Positions 25,931 to 36,085 of a stretch of 64,000 nucleotides of DNA are shown one piece after another (within the stretch, counting starts at the first letter, position 1; each line of letters starts with the position of its first letter). This DNA comes from Micromonospora parathelypteridis (GTDB lineage: Bacteria > Actinomycetota > Actinomycetes > Mycobacteriales > Micromonosporaceae), in contig NZ_JACHDP010000001.1 of assembly GCF_014201145.1 (NCBI RefSeq), forward strand, positions 1,240,001-1,304,000. The letters are read 5' to 3'. Under the pieces are notes generated by a model. It did no database searches, had not been told where the DNA came from, and saw only the letters and a program-made list of their open reading frames with translations. The position numbers were made by a program, and so were the translations under genes.

Positions 25931-27118
25931 TCAGACGCCCACGCCGGCCGCCCACCACAGCCCGGCCCGCGTCCCGTCGTCCGCCGCCAGCCACCACCGG
26001 TCACCCACCGCCACCAGTGACACGTCCCGATCAACGCCGGCCGGCACATCGAGCGGCATCGTGACCTCCCGCCACGACCCACCACGATCCGTCGACACCC
26101 ACACCGACTGCCGCGCCCCATCGGTCACCGCGGCGAACAGCCGATCCCCGGACGACACCAGCGACGTCACGCCCGGCACCCCGGCCCCGGCCCGCCGCCC
26201 GAACGTCGCGGCGGCCACCCAGCCCGCGGCCTCCTGCCGCCACGCGCCGAACGTCGACCCCCGCAGCCCGACCGCCACCGGCACCCCGCCGACCAGCGCC
26301 ACCCGCTGCAACTCCTCGTACTCCGAACCGCCCGGCAACACCGTGCGCCGCCACGACCGCCCGTCCGGCGACGACCACACCGCCGGGTCACGGTCGATCC
26401 GGCCGGCCGGCAGCAGACCACCGACCGCCAGCCAGCCCGACGACGTCGCCACCGCGTCGAACGCCCAGGTCACCCCGACCGCGTCACTGGCCAGCTCCGG
26501 CGCACCCTCGACCAGCGCGAACTCGGCCGCGTCCGGCGTCGCCACCCAGGAGGCCGCACCCGCGGAACGGTTGCCGACGATCAACCAGCCCTGCGCGCCG
26601 GCCGTCAGGCGGGACACGTTCACCGCCGTCGGCCCGCCGAACGTCTCGAACGGCGCCTGCACCTCGACCAGCGCGCCGTCGGCCACCTGCCGCCACGTGC
26701 TCACCCGCGGATAGCCGTGCGCGCCACCGACCTTCGCGCCGATCAGCGCCGCCGCACCGTCCCGGCAGGCCACCGAGAGAAACACGTTCTGCCGACCGTA
26801 GAAGGAATCCGGACGGACCGTCACCACCGTCCAGGTCGTACCGTCCACGCTGGTCCACGCCGCCGGACGAGTCCCTCCGTCGGCGTCGGCGACGCCACCC
26901 ACCAGGAACCATCGACCCGCGCATGATGTCGCGTCGCGTAGGAGAAGACGGCCCGCGCCACCCGGCGGCGCCGGCAGCGCCAAGGGTTGCCAAACCGGCC
27001 GCAGCGCCGGCGCGGCGGCCGACGTCGACCCGGCGCCGCTCGGTGCGGTCGGCCCGTCGCACCCGGCAAGCACCAGCGCGAAGAGGCCGAACACCGCGAT
27101 CACCCGTCGGACGGACAC
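25931..27118 (-). CDS. Secreted lipoprotein, BNR/sialidase-like beta-propeller
   Basis: A 395-residue putative lipoprotein with a signal peptide and lipobox LVLAGC at ~16-20, then a Ser/Ala/Pro-rich linker. The body shows repeated Asp-box-like turns (SVDGTTWTV, SPDGRSWRR, STDRGGSWREV) spaced as in bacterial neuraminidase repeat propellers. No catalytic residues for sialidase could be assigned, so a binding or structural role is as likely as an enzyme. Start ATG at 27118. It stands alone between the liv operon and the ANTAR regulator gene, both on the same strand. Confidence 0.75.
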   Translation of the reverse strand: MSVRRVIAVFGLFALVLAGCDGPTAPSGAGSTSAAAPALRPVWQPLALPAPPGGAGRLLLRDATSCAGRWFLVGGVADADGGTRPAAWTSVDGTTWTVVTVRPDSFYGRQNVFLSVACRDGAAALIGAKVGGAHGYPRVSTWRQVADGALVEVQAPFETFGGPTAVNVSRLTAGAQGWLIVGNRSAGAASWVATPDAAEFALVEGAPELASDAVGVTWAFDAVATSSGWLAVGGLLPAGRIDRDPAVWSSPDGRSWRRTVLPGGSEYEELQRVALVGGVPVAVGLRGSTFGAWRQEAAGWVAAATFGRRAGAGVPGVTSLVSSGDRLFAAVTDGARQSVWVSTDRGGSWREVTMPLDVPAGVDRDVSLVAVGDRWWLAADDGTRAGLWWAAGVGV

Positions 27119-27186
27119 CCGTCGATGCTAACCACCGGACACCGCGCCCGGGGCCCCGCGCAGGCCGTATCGCGCGGGTCGGGTCT

Positions 27187-27828
27187 TCAGACGGTCGGCT
27201 GCTGCGACACCTCGCCGCCAGCGGTCTCCGCGAGGATCCGCTCGGCGACCTCTTTCATGGTCATCCGGTGATCCATCGCCGTGCGCTGGATCCACTTGAA
27301 CGCCTGCGGCTCGGTCATCCCGTACGTGGTCATCAGCGCGCCCTTCGCGCGCTCGACGGCCTTGCGGATCTCCAGGCGGTCGGTCAGGCTCGCGACCTCG
27401 GCCTCCAGGGCGGCGACCTCCGAGTAACGCGACAGCGCGATCTCCACCGCCGGGACCAGGTCGCTCTTCTGGAAAGGCTTCACGAGGTACGCCATCGCGC
27501 CCGCCGCCCGCGCCCGCTCCACCAGGTCACGCTGGCTGAACGCGGTCAGGATGATCACCGGGGCGATCCGGGCGCCGGCGATGCGCTCGGCGGCAGCCAG
27601 CCCATCCATGATCGGCATCTTGATGTCGAGGATGACCAGGTCGGGCTTCAACTCCTCGGCCAGGCGGACGGCGGTCTCACCGTCACCGGCCTCCCCCACA
27701 ACCTCGTAACCCTCTTCGACCAGCATCTCGGCGAGGTCCAGCCGGATCAGCGCCTCGTCCTCGGCGATCAGTACGCGCCTGCGCTCGGCATCCGTCGGCA
27801 TCTCAGCCACCAGCCCTACCCCCACCAT
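27187..27828 (-). CDS. pdtaR: PdtaR-like response regulator with ANTAR RNA-binding output domain
   Basis: A 213-residue antiterminator. The receiver domain spans ~18-135: acidic pair in VLIAEDEALIRLDLAEML, phospho-acceptor Asp in LVILDIKMP, Lys in AYLVKPF. A coiled linker follows (EVAALEAEVASLTDRLE), then an ANTAR domain with KAVERAKGALMTTYGMTEPQAF. It closely matches M. tuberculosis Rv1626, which is activated by the PdtaS histidine kinase and acts on nascent-RNA hairpins. No kinase gene is in this window. An internal ATG at 27801 is an equally possible start. Confidence 0.92.
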   Translation of the reverse strand: MVGVGLVAEMPTDAERRRVLIAEDEALIRLDLAEMLVEEGYEVVGEAGDGETAVRLAEELKPDLVILDIKMPIMDGLAAAERIAGARIAPVIILTAFSQRDLVERARAAGAMAYLVKPFQKSDLVPAVEIALSRYSEVAALEAEVASLTDRLEIRKAVERAKGALMTTYGMTEPQAFKWIQRTAMDHRMTMKEVAERILAETAGGEVSQQPTV

Positions 27829-27893
27829 CGATCACTGCACGGCTACCACCCATGCTCCCGCATGAGAGTAGTCGGGTACAGTAAGCGCCACCC

Positions 27894-27976
27894 GCCGGGA
27901 TGGTGGAACGGCATACACGGAAGTCTCAAACACTTCTGCCCGAAAGGGCTTGCGGGTTCGAATCCCGCTCCCGGCA
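27894..27976 (+). tRNA. tRNA-Leu (anticodon CAA)
   Basis: An 83-nt class II tRNA. Acceptor GCCGGGA pairs with TCCCGGC, the anticodon loop CTCAAAC gives anticodon CAA (reads UUG), there is a long variable arm GCCCGAAAGGGC, and the T arm is GCGGGTTCGAATCCCGC. CCA is not encoded. A -10-like TACAGT lies about 12 bases upstream. No integrase or duplicated tRNA end is near. Confidence 0.95.
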
Positions 27977-28169
27977 CCCCGTCATACACCTGTTCGACGA
28001 TGCGAGCGTGCGTCCCGCCGCAGATGCGGGCGCAGCTCGCGCGCTCGCGGTCGTCTCCCCTGCCGGTTCGGCGATGTCGATCGGCGGGGCATTTTCCGAC
28101 CCCCGTGGTGCTGCCGGGCGTGGGAGCCTGGCCGCTACGAAGCTGCGAGATCGACAGGGGTGAGGACCG

Positions 28170-28820
28170 ATGCGGGTGGTCATTTTCGGTGCGACCGGCA
28201 TGGTCGGCCAGGGCGTGCTGCGGGAGTGCCTGCTCGCCGAGGACGTGCGGGAAGTGGTGACGGTCGGCCGGAGGCCGACCGGTGGGCAGGATCCGAAGCT
28301 GCGTGAGCTGACGGTCGCGGACGTGGGCGAGTTGGACGCGGTGCGGGCCGAGTTGACCGGCGTGGACGCGTGTTTCTACTGCCTGGGCGTCTCTTCGTTG
28401 GGTTTGAGCGAGGCCGCGTACACCCGGGTCAGCTACGACTACCCGCTCGCGGCGGCGCGGCTGTTGGCGGAGGTGAGCCCGCAGGTCACGTTCGTCTACG
28501 TTTCCGGTCAGGGGACCGATTCCTCAGGCGAGGGTCGGGTGATGTGGGCCCGGGTCAAGGGTCGTGCCGAGAACGCGATCATCGACCTGCTGCCCAACGG
28601 CTACGCGGCGCGGCCCGGCGTCATCCAGCCGAGGCACGGGGTGGTGTCGAGGACCCGTTGGTATCGGATCGGGTACGCGATCACCCGTCCGCTTTTCCCG
28701 GTGTTGCGCCGGTTGCTGCCGAATCAGATCACCACGACCGACGGGATCGGCCTGGCGATGCTGCGGGTGGCCCGGCAGGGTTCGCCCAGCCGGGTGCTGG
28801 GCAATCGCGAGCTGCGCTGA
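28170..28820 (+). CDS. NAD(P)-binding Rossmann-fold protein (atypical SDR)
   Basis: A 216-residue protein starting MRVVIFGATGMVGQGVLREC, a GxxGxxG-type dinucleotide-binding motif, with VGRRP as the second-strand basic pocket that suggests NADP(H). Mid-sequence CFYCLGVSS and FVYVSGQGTDSS match the atypical SDR group, where the YxxxK pair is often not conserved. The product is unknown; relatives are called epimerases or NAD(P)H-binding proteins. Start ATG at 28170. Confidence 0.85.
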   Translation: MRVVIFGATGMVGQGVLRECLLAEDVREVVTVGRRPTGGQDPKLRELTVADVGELDAVRAELTGVDACFYCLGVSSLGLSEAAYTRVSYDYPLAAARLLAEVSPQVTFVYVSGQGTDSSGEGRVMWARVKGRAENAIIDLLPNGYAARPGVIQPRHGVVSRTRWYRIGYAITRPLFPVLRRLLPNQITTTDGIGLAMLRVARQGSPSRVLGNRELR

Positions 28821-28832
28821 CCGCGCGTCCGG

Positions 28833-29993
28833 TCAGGTGAGCGTGTCGAGCGCGTGGGCGAGGTCGACGCGCAGGTCCTCGGGGTCCTCCAGGCCGACCG
28901 AGAGGCGCAGCAGCCCGGCGGCGGGTTTCGCGTCGCCGTCGACGGGTCGGTGGGTCAGCGAGGCGGGGTGCTGGATCAGGGTGTCGACGCCGCCGAGGGA
29001 CACCGCGTGCGTGATGAGTCGGCAAGCACCGGCGACGGCGGCCGCGGCGGGCGCGCCGCCGCGTACCTCGAAGGCGAGCAGGCTGCCGGGTCCGGCCATC
29101 TGGCGGCCGACCAGCGCCGCCGGGTCGTGCACCGAGGGGTGGTGCACCCGGTGTACGGCGGGGTGGCTGGCGAGCCAGCCGGCGAGCTTCTCGGCGGTGG
29201 CCTGCTGGGCGCGGACCCGCAGTGGCAGGGTCTGCAGGCCGCGGTGCAGCAGGTAGCCGCCGAGTGGGTGCAGGATCGCGCCGGTGACCGCGCGGACCTG
29301 GCGTAGTCGCACCGCCCAGTCGGCGTCGCAGGCGACGACGCCGGCGAGCACGTCGCCGTGCCCGCCGATGCTCTTGGTGGCGCTGTGCAGGACGAGGGTG
29401 GCGCCGTGTCGGGCGGGTTGTTGCAGTACGGGGGTGGCGACGGTGTTGTCGACCAGCAGCGGGATGTCGCCGGCCGCGGCGGCGACAGCGGCGATGTCGA
29501 CCAGGTCGAGGGTGGGGTTGGCCGGCGTCTCGACGATGACCAGCGCGGTGTCGGGGCGGATGGCGGCGGCGATCTCGTCGGGGTGCGCCCAGGTCACGGT
29601 GGTGCCGAGCAGGCCGGTGGCGAGGACGTGGTCGGTCCCGCCGTAGAGGGGTCGGACGGCGACGACGTGCCGGCGGTCGTCGCGGGCGGCGGCGAGGAGG
29701 GTGGCGGTGAGAGCGGCCATTCCGCTGGCGAAGGCGACGGCCTGGGCGGTGCCCTCGAGTTCGGCGAGGGCGGTCTCGAAGCGGGCGACGGTGGGGTTCC
29801 AGAGCCGCTGGTAGACGGCCCCGCCCTCGTTGGGGAACGTGCCGCCGGTGGCGAGCTGCTCGTACGCGGCGCCGCCCTCGTCGACGGAGGGCAGCGGGTT
29901 GGTGGTGGACAGGTCGATGGGTGGGACGTGCACGCCGAGGGTGCGCAGGTCGTCGCGTCCGGCGTGTACGGCCCGGGTGTCCACCGATGTCAT
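28833..29993 (-). CDS. Trans-sulfuration PLP enzyme (cystathionine gamma-lyase / methionine gamma-lyase family)
   Basis: A 386-residue Cys/Met metabolism PLP enzyme. It opens with TRAVHAGRDD, and FASGMAALTATLLA and LLVDNTVATPVLQQP come before the PLP-binding Lys of LVLHSATKSIGGHGD. HAVSLGGVDTLIQHPAS follows near residue 345. These features fit gamma-lyases or gamma-synthases of sulfur amino acids; the exact reaction cannot be read from sequence. ATG 29993 matches family N-termini. The divergent Lrp/AsnC regulator 102 bp away is its likely controller, a common pairing for methionine gamma-lyase genes. Confidence 0.88.
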   Translation of the reverse strand: MTSVDTRAVHAGRDDLRTLGVHVPPIDLSTTNPLPSVDEGGAAYEQLATGGTFPNEGGAVYQRLWNPTVARFETALAELEGTAQAVAFASGMAALTATLLAAARDDRRHVVAVRPLYGGTDHVLATGLLGTTVTWAHPDEIAAAIRPDTALVIVETPANPTLDLVDIAAVAAAAGDIPLLVDNTVATPVLQQPARHGATLVLHSATKSIGGHGDVLAGVVACDADWAVRLRQVRAVTGAILHPLGGYLLHRGLQTLPLRVRAQQATAEKLAGWLASHPAVHRVHHPSVHDPAALVGRQMAGPGSLLAFEVRGGAPAAAAVAGACRLITHAVSLGGVDTLIQHPASLTHRPVDGDAKPAAGLLRLSVGLEDPEDLRVDLAHALDTLT

Positions 29994-30095
29994 GCCGCGT
30001 AGCGTCGAACATCCACCGGCTGGCAAGCAATGGCTCGGCAGATGATTCTGTGAATGGGCTTGGTTTCGTTGTGGGATTCGGGCGAGGATGGTCGG

Positions 30096-30575
30096 ATGCC
30101 TCCTGAGCCGAACGATGTGCGGCCGTATCCGGCCCTGGACGAGGTGGACCGCGCGATCCTGACCGAACTGGCCGCGGATGGTCGTCTGCCGAACAACGCT
30201 CTCGCCGAGCGGGTGGGGGTGGCGCCGTCGACGTGCCTGACCCGCACCCGGGCGCTGCGGGAGCGTGGCGCGATCCGCGGTTTCCACGCGGAGGTGGATC
30301 CGGCCGCGCTGGGACTGCCGTTGCAGGCGCTGGTGTCGGTGCGGTTGACCGCGCACGAGCGGGCGGCGGTGGACGCCTTCCGGGCCCGGTCGGTGCGGCT
30401 GCCCGGGGTGGTGTCGGTGTTCCACGTGGCCGGCGCGGAGGATTACGTGCTGCACGTACGGGCGGCGTCGGGTGACGCGTTGCGGGACTTCGTGCTGGAC
30501 CATCTGGCCGTCGACCCGGTGGTGCAGCACACCCAGACCAGCCTGATCTTCGAGCAGGCGCGTGGGATGGGCTGA
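30096..30575 (+). CDS. Lrp/AsnC family transcriptional regulator
   Basis: A 159-residue regulator. The N-terminal HTH spans ~12-60 (DEVDRAILTELAADGRLPNN, ALAERVGVAPSTCLTRTRAL), and the C-terminal RAM/AsnC ligand domain follows (GLPLQALVSVRL; VVSVFHVAGAEDYVLHV). Such proteins assemble as octamers and respond to amino acids. ATG 30096 is preferred over an upstream frame start (30054) because the HTH begins normally after it. It is divergent from the trans-sulfuration gene, which suggests control by a sulfur amino acid. Confidence 0.9.
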   Translation: MPPEPNDVRPYPALDEVDRAILTELAADGRLPNNALAERVGVAPSTCLTRTRALRERGAIRGFHAEVDPAALGLPLQALVSVRLTAHERAAVDAFRARSVRLPGVVSVFHVAGAEDYVLHVRAASGDALRDFVLDHLAVDPVVQHTQTSLIFEQARGMG

Positions 30576-30652
30576 GCGGCGGCAGGGGTGAATCAACCGA
30601 CAGATGCCGGCCAAGCGGAACAAATCCGGTTGGCGGAGGGTTGGCTGACCGT

Positions 30653-31663
30653 GTGATCACCGTACCGTTGTCTGTTCTTGATCTTGCTCCGGTCGCCAAG
30701 AGCACCACCGTCGGCGCGGCCCTGGAAGCCACCACCGAGCTGGCCCGCCGCACCGAGGAGCTGGGCTACCACCGATTCTGGGTGGCCGAGCACCACAACA
30801 TGCCGGCGATCGCCAGCTCCGCCCCCGCGGTGCTGCTGGCGCACCTGGCGGCGAACACGTCGACCATCCGGCTCGGGTCGGGCGGGGTGATGCTGCCCAA
30901 CCACGCGCCGCTGGTGGTGGCTGAGCAGTTCGGCACCCTGGAGGCGCTGCACCCCGGTCGGATCGACCTGGGCATCGGGCGGGCGCCGGGCACCGACCAG
31001 GTGACCGCGCTGGCGTTGCGGCGCACCATGGAGGGCCTGTCGGCGGAGGGTTTCCCGCGCGAGCTGGCCGACCTGATGAACTACTTCAGCGGGGAACGGC
31101 CGGGGCAGATCATCGCCACGCCGGGCCGCGGTGAGCAGCCGGCCGTGTGGCTGCTGGGTTCCAGCGGTTTCAGCGCCCAACTGGCCGGCCTGCTCGGTCT
31201 GCCGTTCTCCTTCGCGCACCACTTCAGCTCGGCGAACACCCTGCCGGCGCTGGCCCTGTACCGGCAGAATTTCCGGCCCTCGCAGTGGTTGGACAAGCCG
31301 TACGCGATGGTGGCGGTCAACGCGGTGTGCGCCGACACCGACGAGCGCGCCGAGTGGTTGGCGGGGCCGAGCGCCCTGTCGTTCCTGAAGCTGCGTTCCG
31401 GCCGGCCGGAGCCGCTGTCGACGCCCGACGAGGCGGCGGCGTACCCGTACTCCGAGATCGAGCGGGAGTTCGTGCTGCAGCGCCGCGACGGTCAGGCGAT
31501 GGGTTCACCGGAGACGGTGCGCCGACAGCTGACCGAGTTGGTGGAGCGCACCGGCGCGGACGAGCTGATGCTGACCACCCTCGTGTACGACGTGCAGGAC
31601 CGGGTGCGGTCGTACGAACTGATCGCCGAGCAGGTGGCGGGCGGTCTACGCCAGCGGGCGTGA
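30653..31663 (+). CDS. LLM class flavin-dependent oxidoreductase (luciferase-like)
   Basis: A 336-residue TIM-barrel protein of the bacterial luciferase family. LSVLDLAPVAKSTTVGAALE is followed by RFWVAEHHNMPAIASSAPA, IRLGSGGVMLPNHAPLVVAEQ and RIDLGIGRAPGTD, all typical of the YhbW/MsnO8 subgroup, which uses FMNH2. The substrate is unknown. GTG 30653 is chosen because GGAGGG lies ten bases upstream; the TTG at 30641 would leave almost no spacing. An inverted repeat ~70 bp after the stop may terminate transcription. Confidence 0.9.
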   Translation: MITVPLSVLDLAPVAKSTTVGAALEATTELARRTEELGYHRFWVAEHHNMPAIASSAPAVLLAHLAANTSTIRLGSGGVMLPNHAPLVVAEQFGTLEALHPGRIDLGIGRAPGTDQVTALALRRTMEGLSAEGFPRELADLMNYFSGERPGQIIATPGRGEQPAVWLLGSSGFSAQLAGLLGLPFSFAHHFSSANTLPALALYRQNFRPSQWLDKPYAMVAVNAVCADTDERAEWLAGPSALSFLKLRSGRPEPLSTPDEAAAYPYSEIEREFVLQRRDGQAMGSPETVRRQLTELVERTGADELMLTTLVYDVQDRVRSYELIAEQVAGGLRQRA

Positions 31664-31732
31664 AACACGATCTTCACGTCAGCGTCACCCCGCCGACCCC
31701 GACGGTGCCTAATGTTGGTGCCGGTGGTGGTA

Positions 31733-31766
31733 CGGCATTCCCGGTCGGGACGGGTTGGGAATGCCG
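31733..31766 (+). terminator. Hairpin between LLM oxidoreductase and lyase genes
   Basis: Perfect 10-bp arms (31733-31742 and 31757-31766, CGGCATTCCC and its complement) with a 14-base loop, between convergent genes. Rho-independent-like but without a U-tract. Confidence 0.65.
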
Positions 31767-31863
31767 CGGTGTGGCGCACCGGGCCGGAGCTGAGCGGATT
31801 CCGCGGCTGCGGCCCGGTGCCTGCCACCCTAGGCGACCCCGCTCGGGACCGCCAGGGGTCAGA

Positions 31864-34143
31864 TCAACGTAGGTAGATGTTCGGAGTGGGCGGGCTGGCC
31901 ATTCCGTCGCCGATGAAGAACCCCGGGTGTGGCGGCTGGTTGTAGGCGGTGTTCTGCCACGCGATCGCCACCCGATACTGCGGGTCGTGCATCAGGGTGT
32001 GGATCCGGGTGCTGGTCGGTGTGGGTGTGCTGTAGATGCGCAGGGCCCGGCTGTCGGTGGTTCGCCAGATCACCTCCTCACGCCAGTCACCGAGGATGTC
32101 GCCCGAGAGCGCCGGCGTGGACTTGGTGCCGTTGTTCGATCCCACCGAGTTGCCGGTGAGCAGCCGGGTCTCGCCGCCGGTGCCGTACTTGTCGACTGCC
32201 GTGCCGTCGAGCAGTTCCCGCACCGGGTCGCCGTCCCACCAGGCGAGGAAGTTGGCCGACGACGGCTTGCGGCCGATGTTCTGGCCTCTGGTGTTGGCCA
32301 GCCCGGCGACCGCCGACGACCAGGACTCCGCACCGGGGCTGCCCGCCCAGATGTCCGCGGAGACACCCCGGCCGTTGTCGCCGGAAGCCGGCGTGGACCA
32401 GAGGATCTGACCGGTACGGGCGTCGGCGAACCAGGAGCTGGGCTTGCTGGCGTCCTCGTCGACCTTGAACACCTCCAGGCCGGCGCGGCCCGGGTCGAGG
32501 TCCCCCACGTGCAGGGCGTCGCCGTGCCCGTTCCCGGTCGAGTAGAGCAGACGACCGTTGTCGTCGATGGTGGCGGCGCCGTAGACGATCTCCTGCCGGC
32601 CGTCACCGTCGACGTCGGCGACGGAGAGCTGGTGGTTGCCCTGACCGGCGGCGGCGCCGTTGCCGGAGGTGTTCGAGTCGAACGTCCAGCGCCTGGTCAG
32701 CGTGCCGTTGCGGAAGTCCCAGGCCGCGACCACCGCGCGGGTGTAGTAGCCCCGGGCCATGATCAGCGAGGGGCGCTGCCCGTCGAGGTACGCGGTGCCG
32801 GCGAGGAACCGGTCCACCCGGTTGCCGTACGAGTCGCCCCAGGACGACACGGTGCCGCGCGGCGGGTCGTAGTTGACGGTGGAGAGCACCGCGCCGGTCT
32901 GACCGTTGAACATGGTCAGATACTCGGGCCCGGCCAGCACGTAACCGCTGGAGTTGCGGTGGTCCGCCGACGAGGACCCGATGACCTGGCCGGTGCCGGA
33001 GCGGCTGCCGTCGGCGGTCTTCATGGCCACCTCGGCGCGGCCGTCGCCGTCGTAGTCGTACACCTGGAACTGGGTGTAGTGGGCCCCGGCGCGGATGTTG
33101 CGGCCCAGGTCGATCCGCCACAGCCGACTGCCGGTCAGGGTGTACGCGTCGACGTAGACGTTTCCGGTGTAGCCGGACTGGGAGTTGTCCTTGGCGTTCG
33201 ACGGATCCCACTTGAGCACGATCTCGTAGGTGCCGTCACCGTTGAGGTCACCGACCGAGGCGTCGTTGGCGCTGTAGGTGTAGTTCTCGCCGCTGGGGGT
33301 GCTGCCGCCGGCCGGGACCTGCAACGGCACGTCCAGGTAGCCCGCGCCGAACTGCCACGCCGGCGCCGACGCCGCCTGCTCGGCGCCGTCGACCACGGCC
33401 CGCACGGTGTACGCCGAGCCGGCCGCCGCCCCGCTGTCGAGGTAGGTGGTGGCGCCGGTGATCGGGCTGGCGTTGACCCTGGTCGAGGCGCGGTAGAGGT
33501 TGAACGCCACGCCGGAGGTCTCGGTGCCGAGCAGCCGCCAGGAGACCAGGTTGCCGTTGCCGGAGCGGACGCTGATCAGCCCTCGGTCCAGGTCCTCCAT
33601 CTGCTTCGCCCCCGACGGCGGCGGCGTGGGAGGTGGTGTGGTCGTCGAGGGCGGCGTGGTCGGGGGCGGGGTGGTCGTCGGCGGAGTGGTCGTCGGCGGC
33701 GGGGTGGTCGGGCCGTCGGTGGGCGGGGCGCCGGTGCAGGTGGTCCCGTTCAACGCGAAGCTGGACGGCACCGGGTTGGTGCTGCCGGTCCACGAACCGT
33801 TGAAGCCGAAGGCGGCGGTGCCGTTGGTGGCGATGGTGGCGTTGTAGTCGACGTTGCGTGCCGTCACCTGCGCACCGGACTGGGTGACAGCGGCGTTCCA
33901 CGCCTGGGTGACCTGCTGGCCCGCGGCGTACGACCAGGTGAGGGCCCACCCGTTGACCGGGTCGCCAAGATTGGTGACGGTGACGTTGGCGCCGAAGCCG
34001 CCCTGCCACTGGTTGGTGATCTGATAGTCGACCCGGCAGCCGATGGCGGCGGCCGAGGCGACGACCGTGCCGAGGGTGCCGGCCACGACGGCGGCCGCCG
34101 TCGTGGCCGCGAGCAGGATGAGCCGATGTCTGGACGGGTGCAT
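31864..34143 (-). CDS. Secreted rhamnogalacturonan lyase (PL11) with N-terminal CBM2
   Basis: A 759-residue secreted pectin-degrading enzyme. The signal peptide is ~1-33. A family 2 carbohydrate-binding module spans ~35-135 ([35 protein letters not shown]), with surface Trp residues for cellulose. A Thr/Pro linker covers ~137-178. A PL11 catalytic region follows from [11 protein letters not shown], a beta-propeller with Asp-rich turns ([27 protein letters not shown]) that bind Ca2+. ATG 34143 has GGAGG seven bases upstream. It should cleave the rhamnogalacturonan-I backbone of plant pectin. A LacI-type operator lies 157 bp upstream. Confidence 0.93.
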   Translation of the reverse strand: MHPSRHRLILLAATTAAAVVAGTLGTVVASAAAIGCRVDYQITNQWQGGFGANVTVTNLGDPVNGWALTWSYAAGQQVTQAWNAAVTQSGAQVTARNVDYNATIATNGTAAFGFNGSWTGSTNPVPSSFALNGTTCTGAPPTDGPTTPPPTTTPPTTTPPPTTPPSTTTPPPTPPPSGAKQMEDLDRGLISVRSGNGNLVSWRLLGTETSGVAFNLYRASTRVNASPITGATTYLDSGAAAGSAYTVRAVVDGAEQAASAPAWQFGAGYLDVPLQVPAGGSTPSGENYTYSANDASVGDLNGDGTYEIVLKWDPSNAKDNSQSGYTGNVYVDAYTLTGSRLWRIDLGRNIRAGAHYTQFQVYDYDGDGRAEVAMKTADGSRSGTGQVIGSSSADHRNSSGYVLAGPEYLTMFNGQTGAVLSTVNYDPPRGTVSSWGDSYGNRVDRFLAGTAYLDGQRPSLIMARGYYTRAVVAAWDFRNGTLTRRWTFDSNTSGNGAAAGQGNHQLSVADVDGDGRQEIVYGAATIDDNGRLLYSTGNGHGDALHVGDLDPGRAGLEVFKVDEDASKPSSWFADARTGQILWSTPASGDNGRGVSADIWAGSPGAESWSSAVAGLANTRGQNIGRKPSSANFLAWWDGDPVRELLDGTAVDKYGTGGETRLLTGNSVGSNNGTKSTPALSGDILGDWREEVIWRTTDSRALRIYSTPTPTSTRIHTLMHDPQYRVAIAWQNTAYNQPPHPGFFIGDGMASPPTPNIYLR

Positions 34144-34299
34144 GGGACTGCCTCCGGGGATCCGCTGGTGATCGCCGCGGCCCATCCGCCCTGCCCGGGA
34201 AGCACAGTGGACCCTGCCCCGCCGCTACGGCGGAGGCCGGCGATCTGATCGGGGGTGAACGCCCTGGAACTCACGGATCCGACTCACCGCGCATCGTAA

Positions 34300-34313
34300 G
34301 GCAAGCGCTTTCC
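34300..34313. promoter_or_regulatory. LacI-family operator-like palindrome
   Basis: GGCAAGCGCTTTCC, a near-perfect palindrome around the AGCGCT core typical of LacI-type sugar regulators in actinomycetes. It lies between the divergent rhamnogalacturonan lyase and decarboxylase genes. No LacI regulator gene is in the window. Confidence 0.6.
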
Positions 34314-34361
34314 AGGGCGCAACATCGATGGCTGCCACGCCCGGTCTTGCCTCAACGATCA

Positions 34362-35822
<1,461 letters not shown>

Positions 35823-35829
35823 CATCCCC

Positions 35830-35882
35830 GCGCCCCGCGCCCCGCGCCCCGCGCCCGGCGCCCGGCGCCCGGCGCCCGGCGC
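35830..35882 (+). repeat. 7-bp tandem repeat after the decarboxylase gene
   Basis: Seven head-to-tail 7-bp units (three GCGCCCC then four GCGCCCG) and a partial eighth that runs into the inverted-repeat element at 35881. It mirrors the arrangement at 13251. Confidence 0.9.
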
Positions 35883-35962
35883 CAAGATCGTGCTCGATCC
35901 TGGTTGTAGTGGCCTCGGACTCGCCGGAAGCCACTACCTCCATGTTCGAGCACGATCTTGGC
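35881..35962. repeat. 82-bp inverted-repeat element, copy 2
   Basis: Outer arms 35881-35903 and 35940-35962 match at 21 of 23 positions; inner arms GTAGTGGC/GCCACTAC (35906-35913, 35930-35937) are perfect. The outer 20-bp core is the same as in the element at 13332. It lies between convergent decarboxylase and TauE genes, so it may end both transcripts. The rest of 35963-36085 shows no gene. Confidence 0.9.
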
Positions 35963-36085
35963 TGGTCGACCTCGGTGATTATGAAGCTAGCGGGCGTTTC
36001 GCCCCCCGGGCCCGCACGTCTGCGACCGCGCCCGTCGTCGAACCCGCAGGCTCGCTGGTCGGTCGGGCAGACGGTGGAGCAGGGT

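Noticed and set aside
27894..27976. tRNA-Leu as an integration site
   Set aside because: No integrase, no duplicated 3' tRNA end and ordinary genes on both sides.
28729..30753. Arg/Pro-rich open frame overlapping the trans-sulfuration gene
   Set aside because: Shadow frame; the 28833-29993 frame on the same strand carries the PLP-enzyme motifs.
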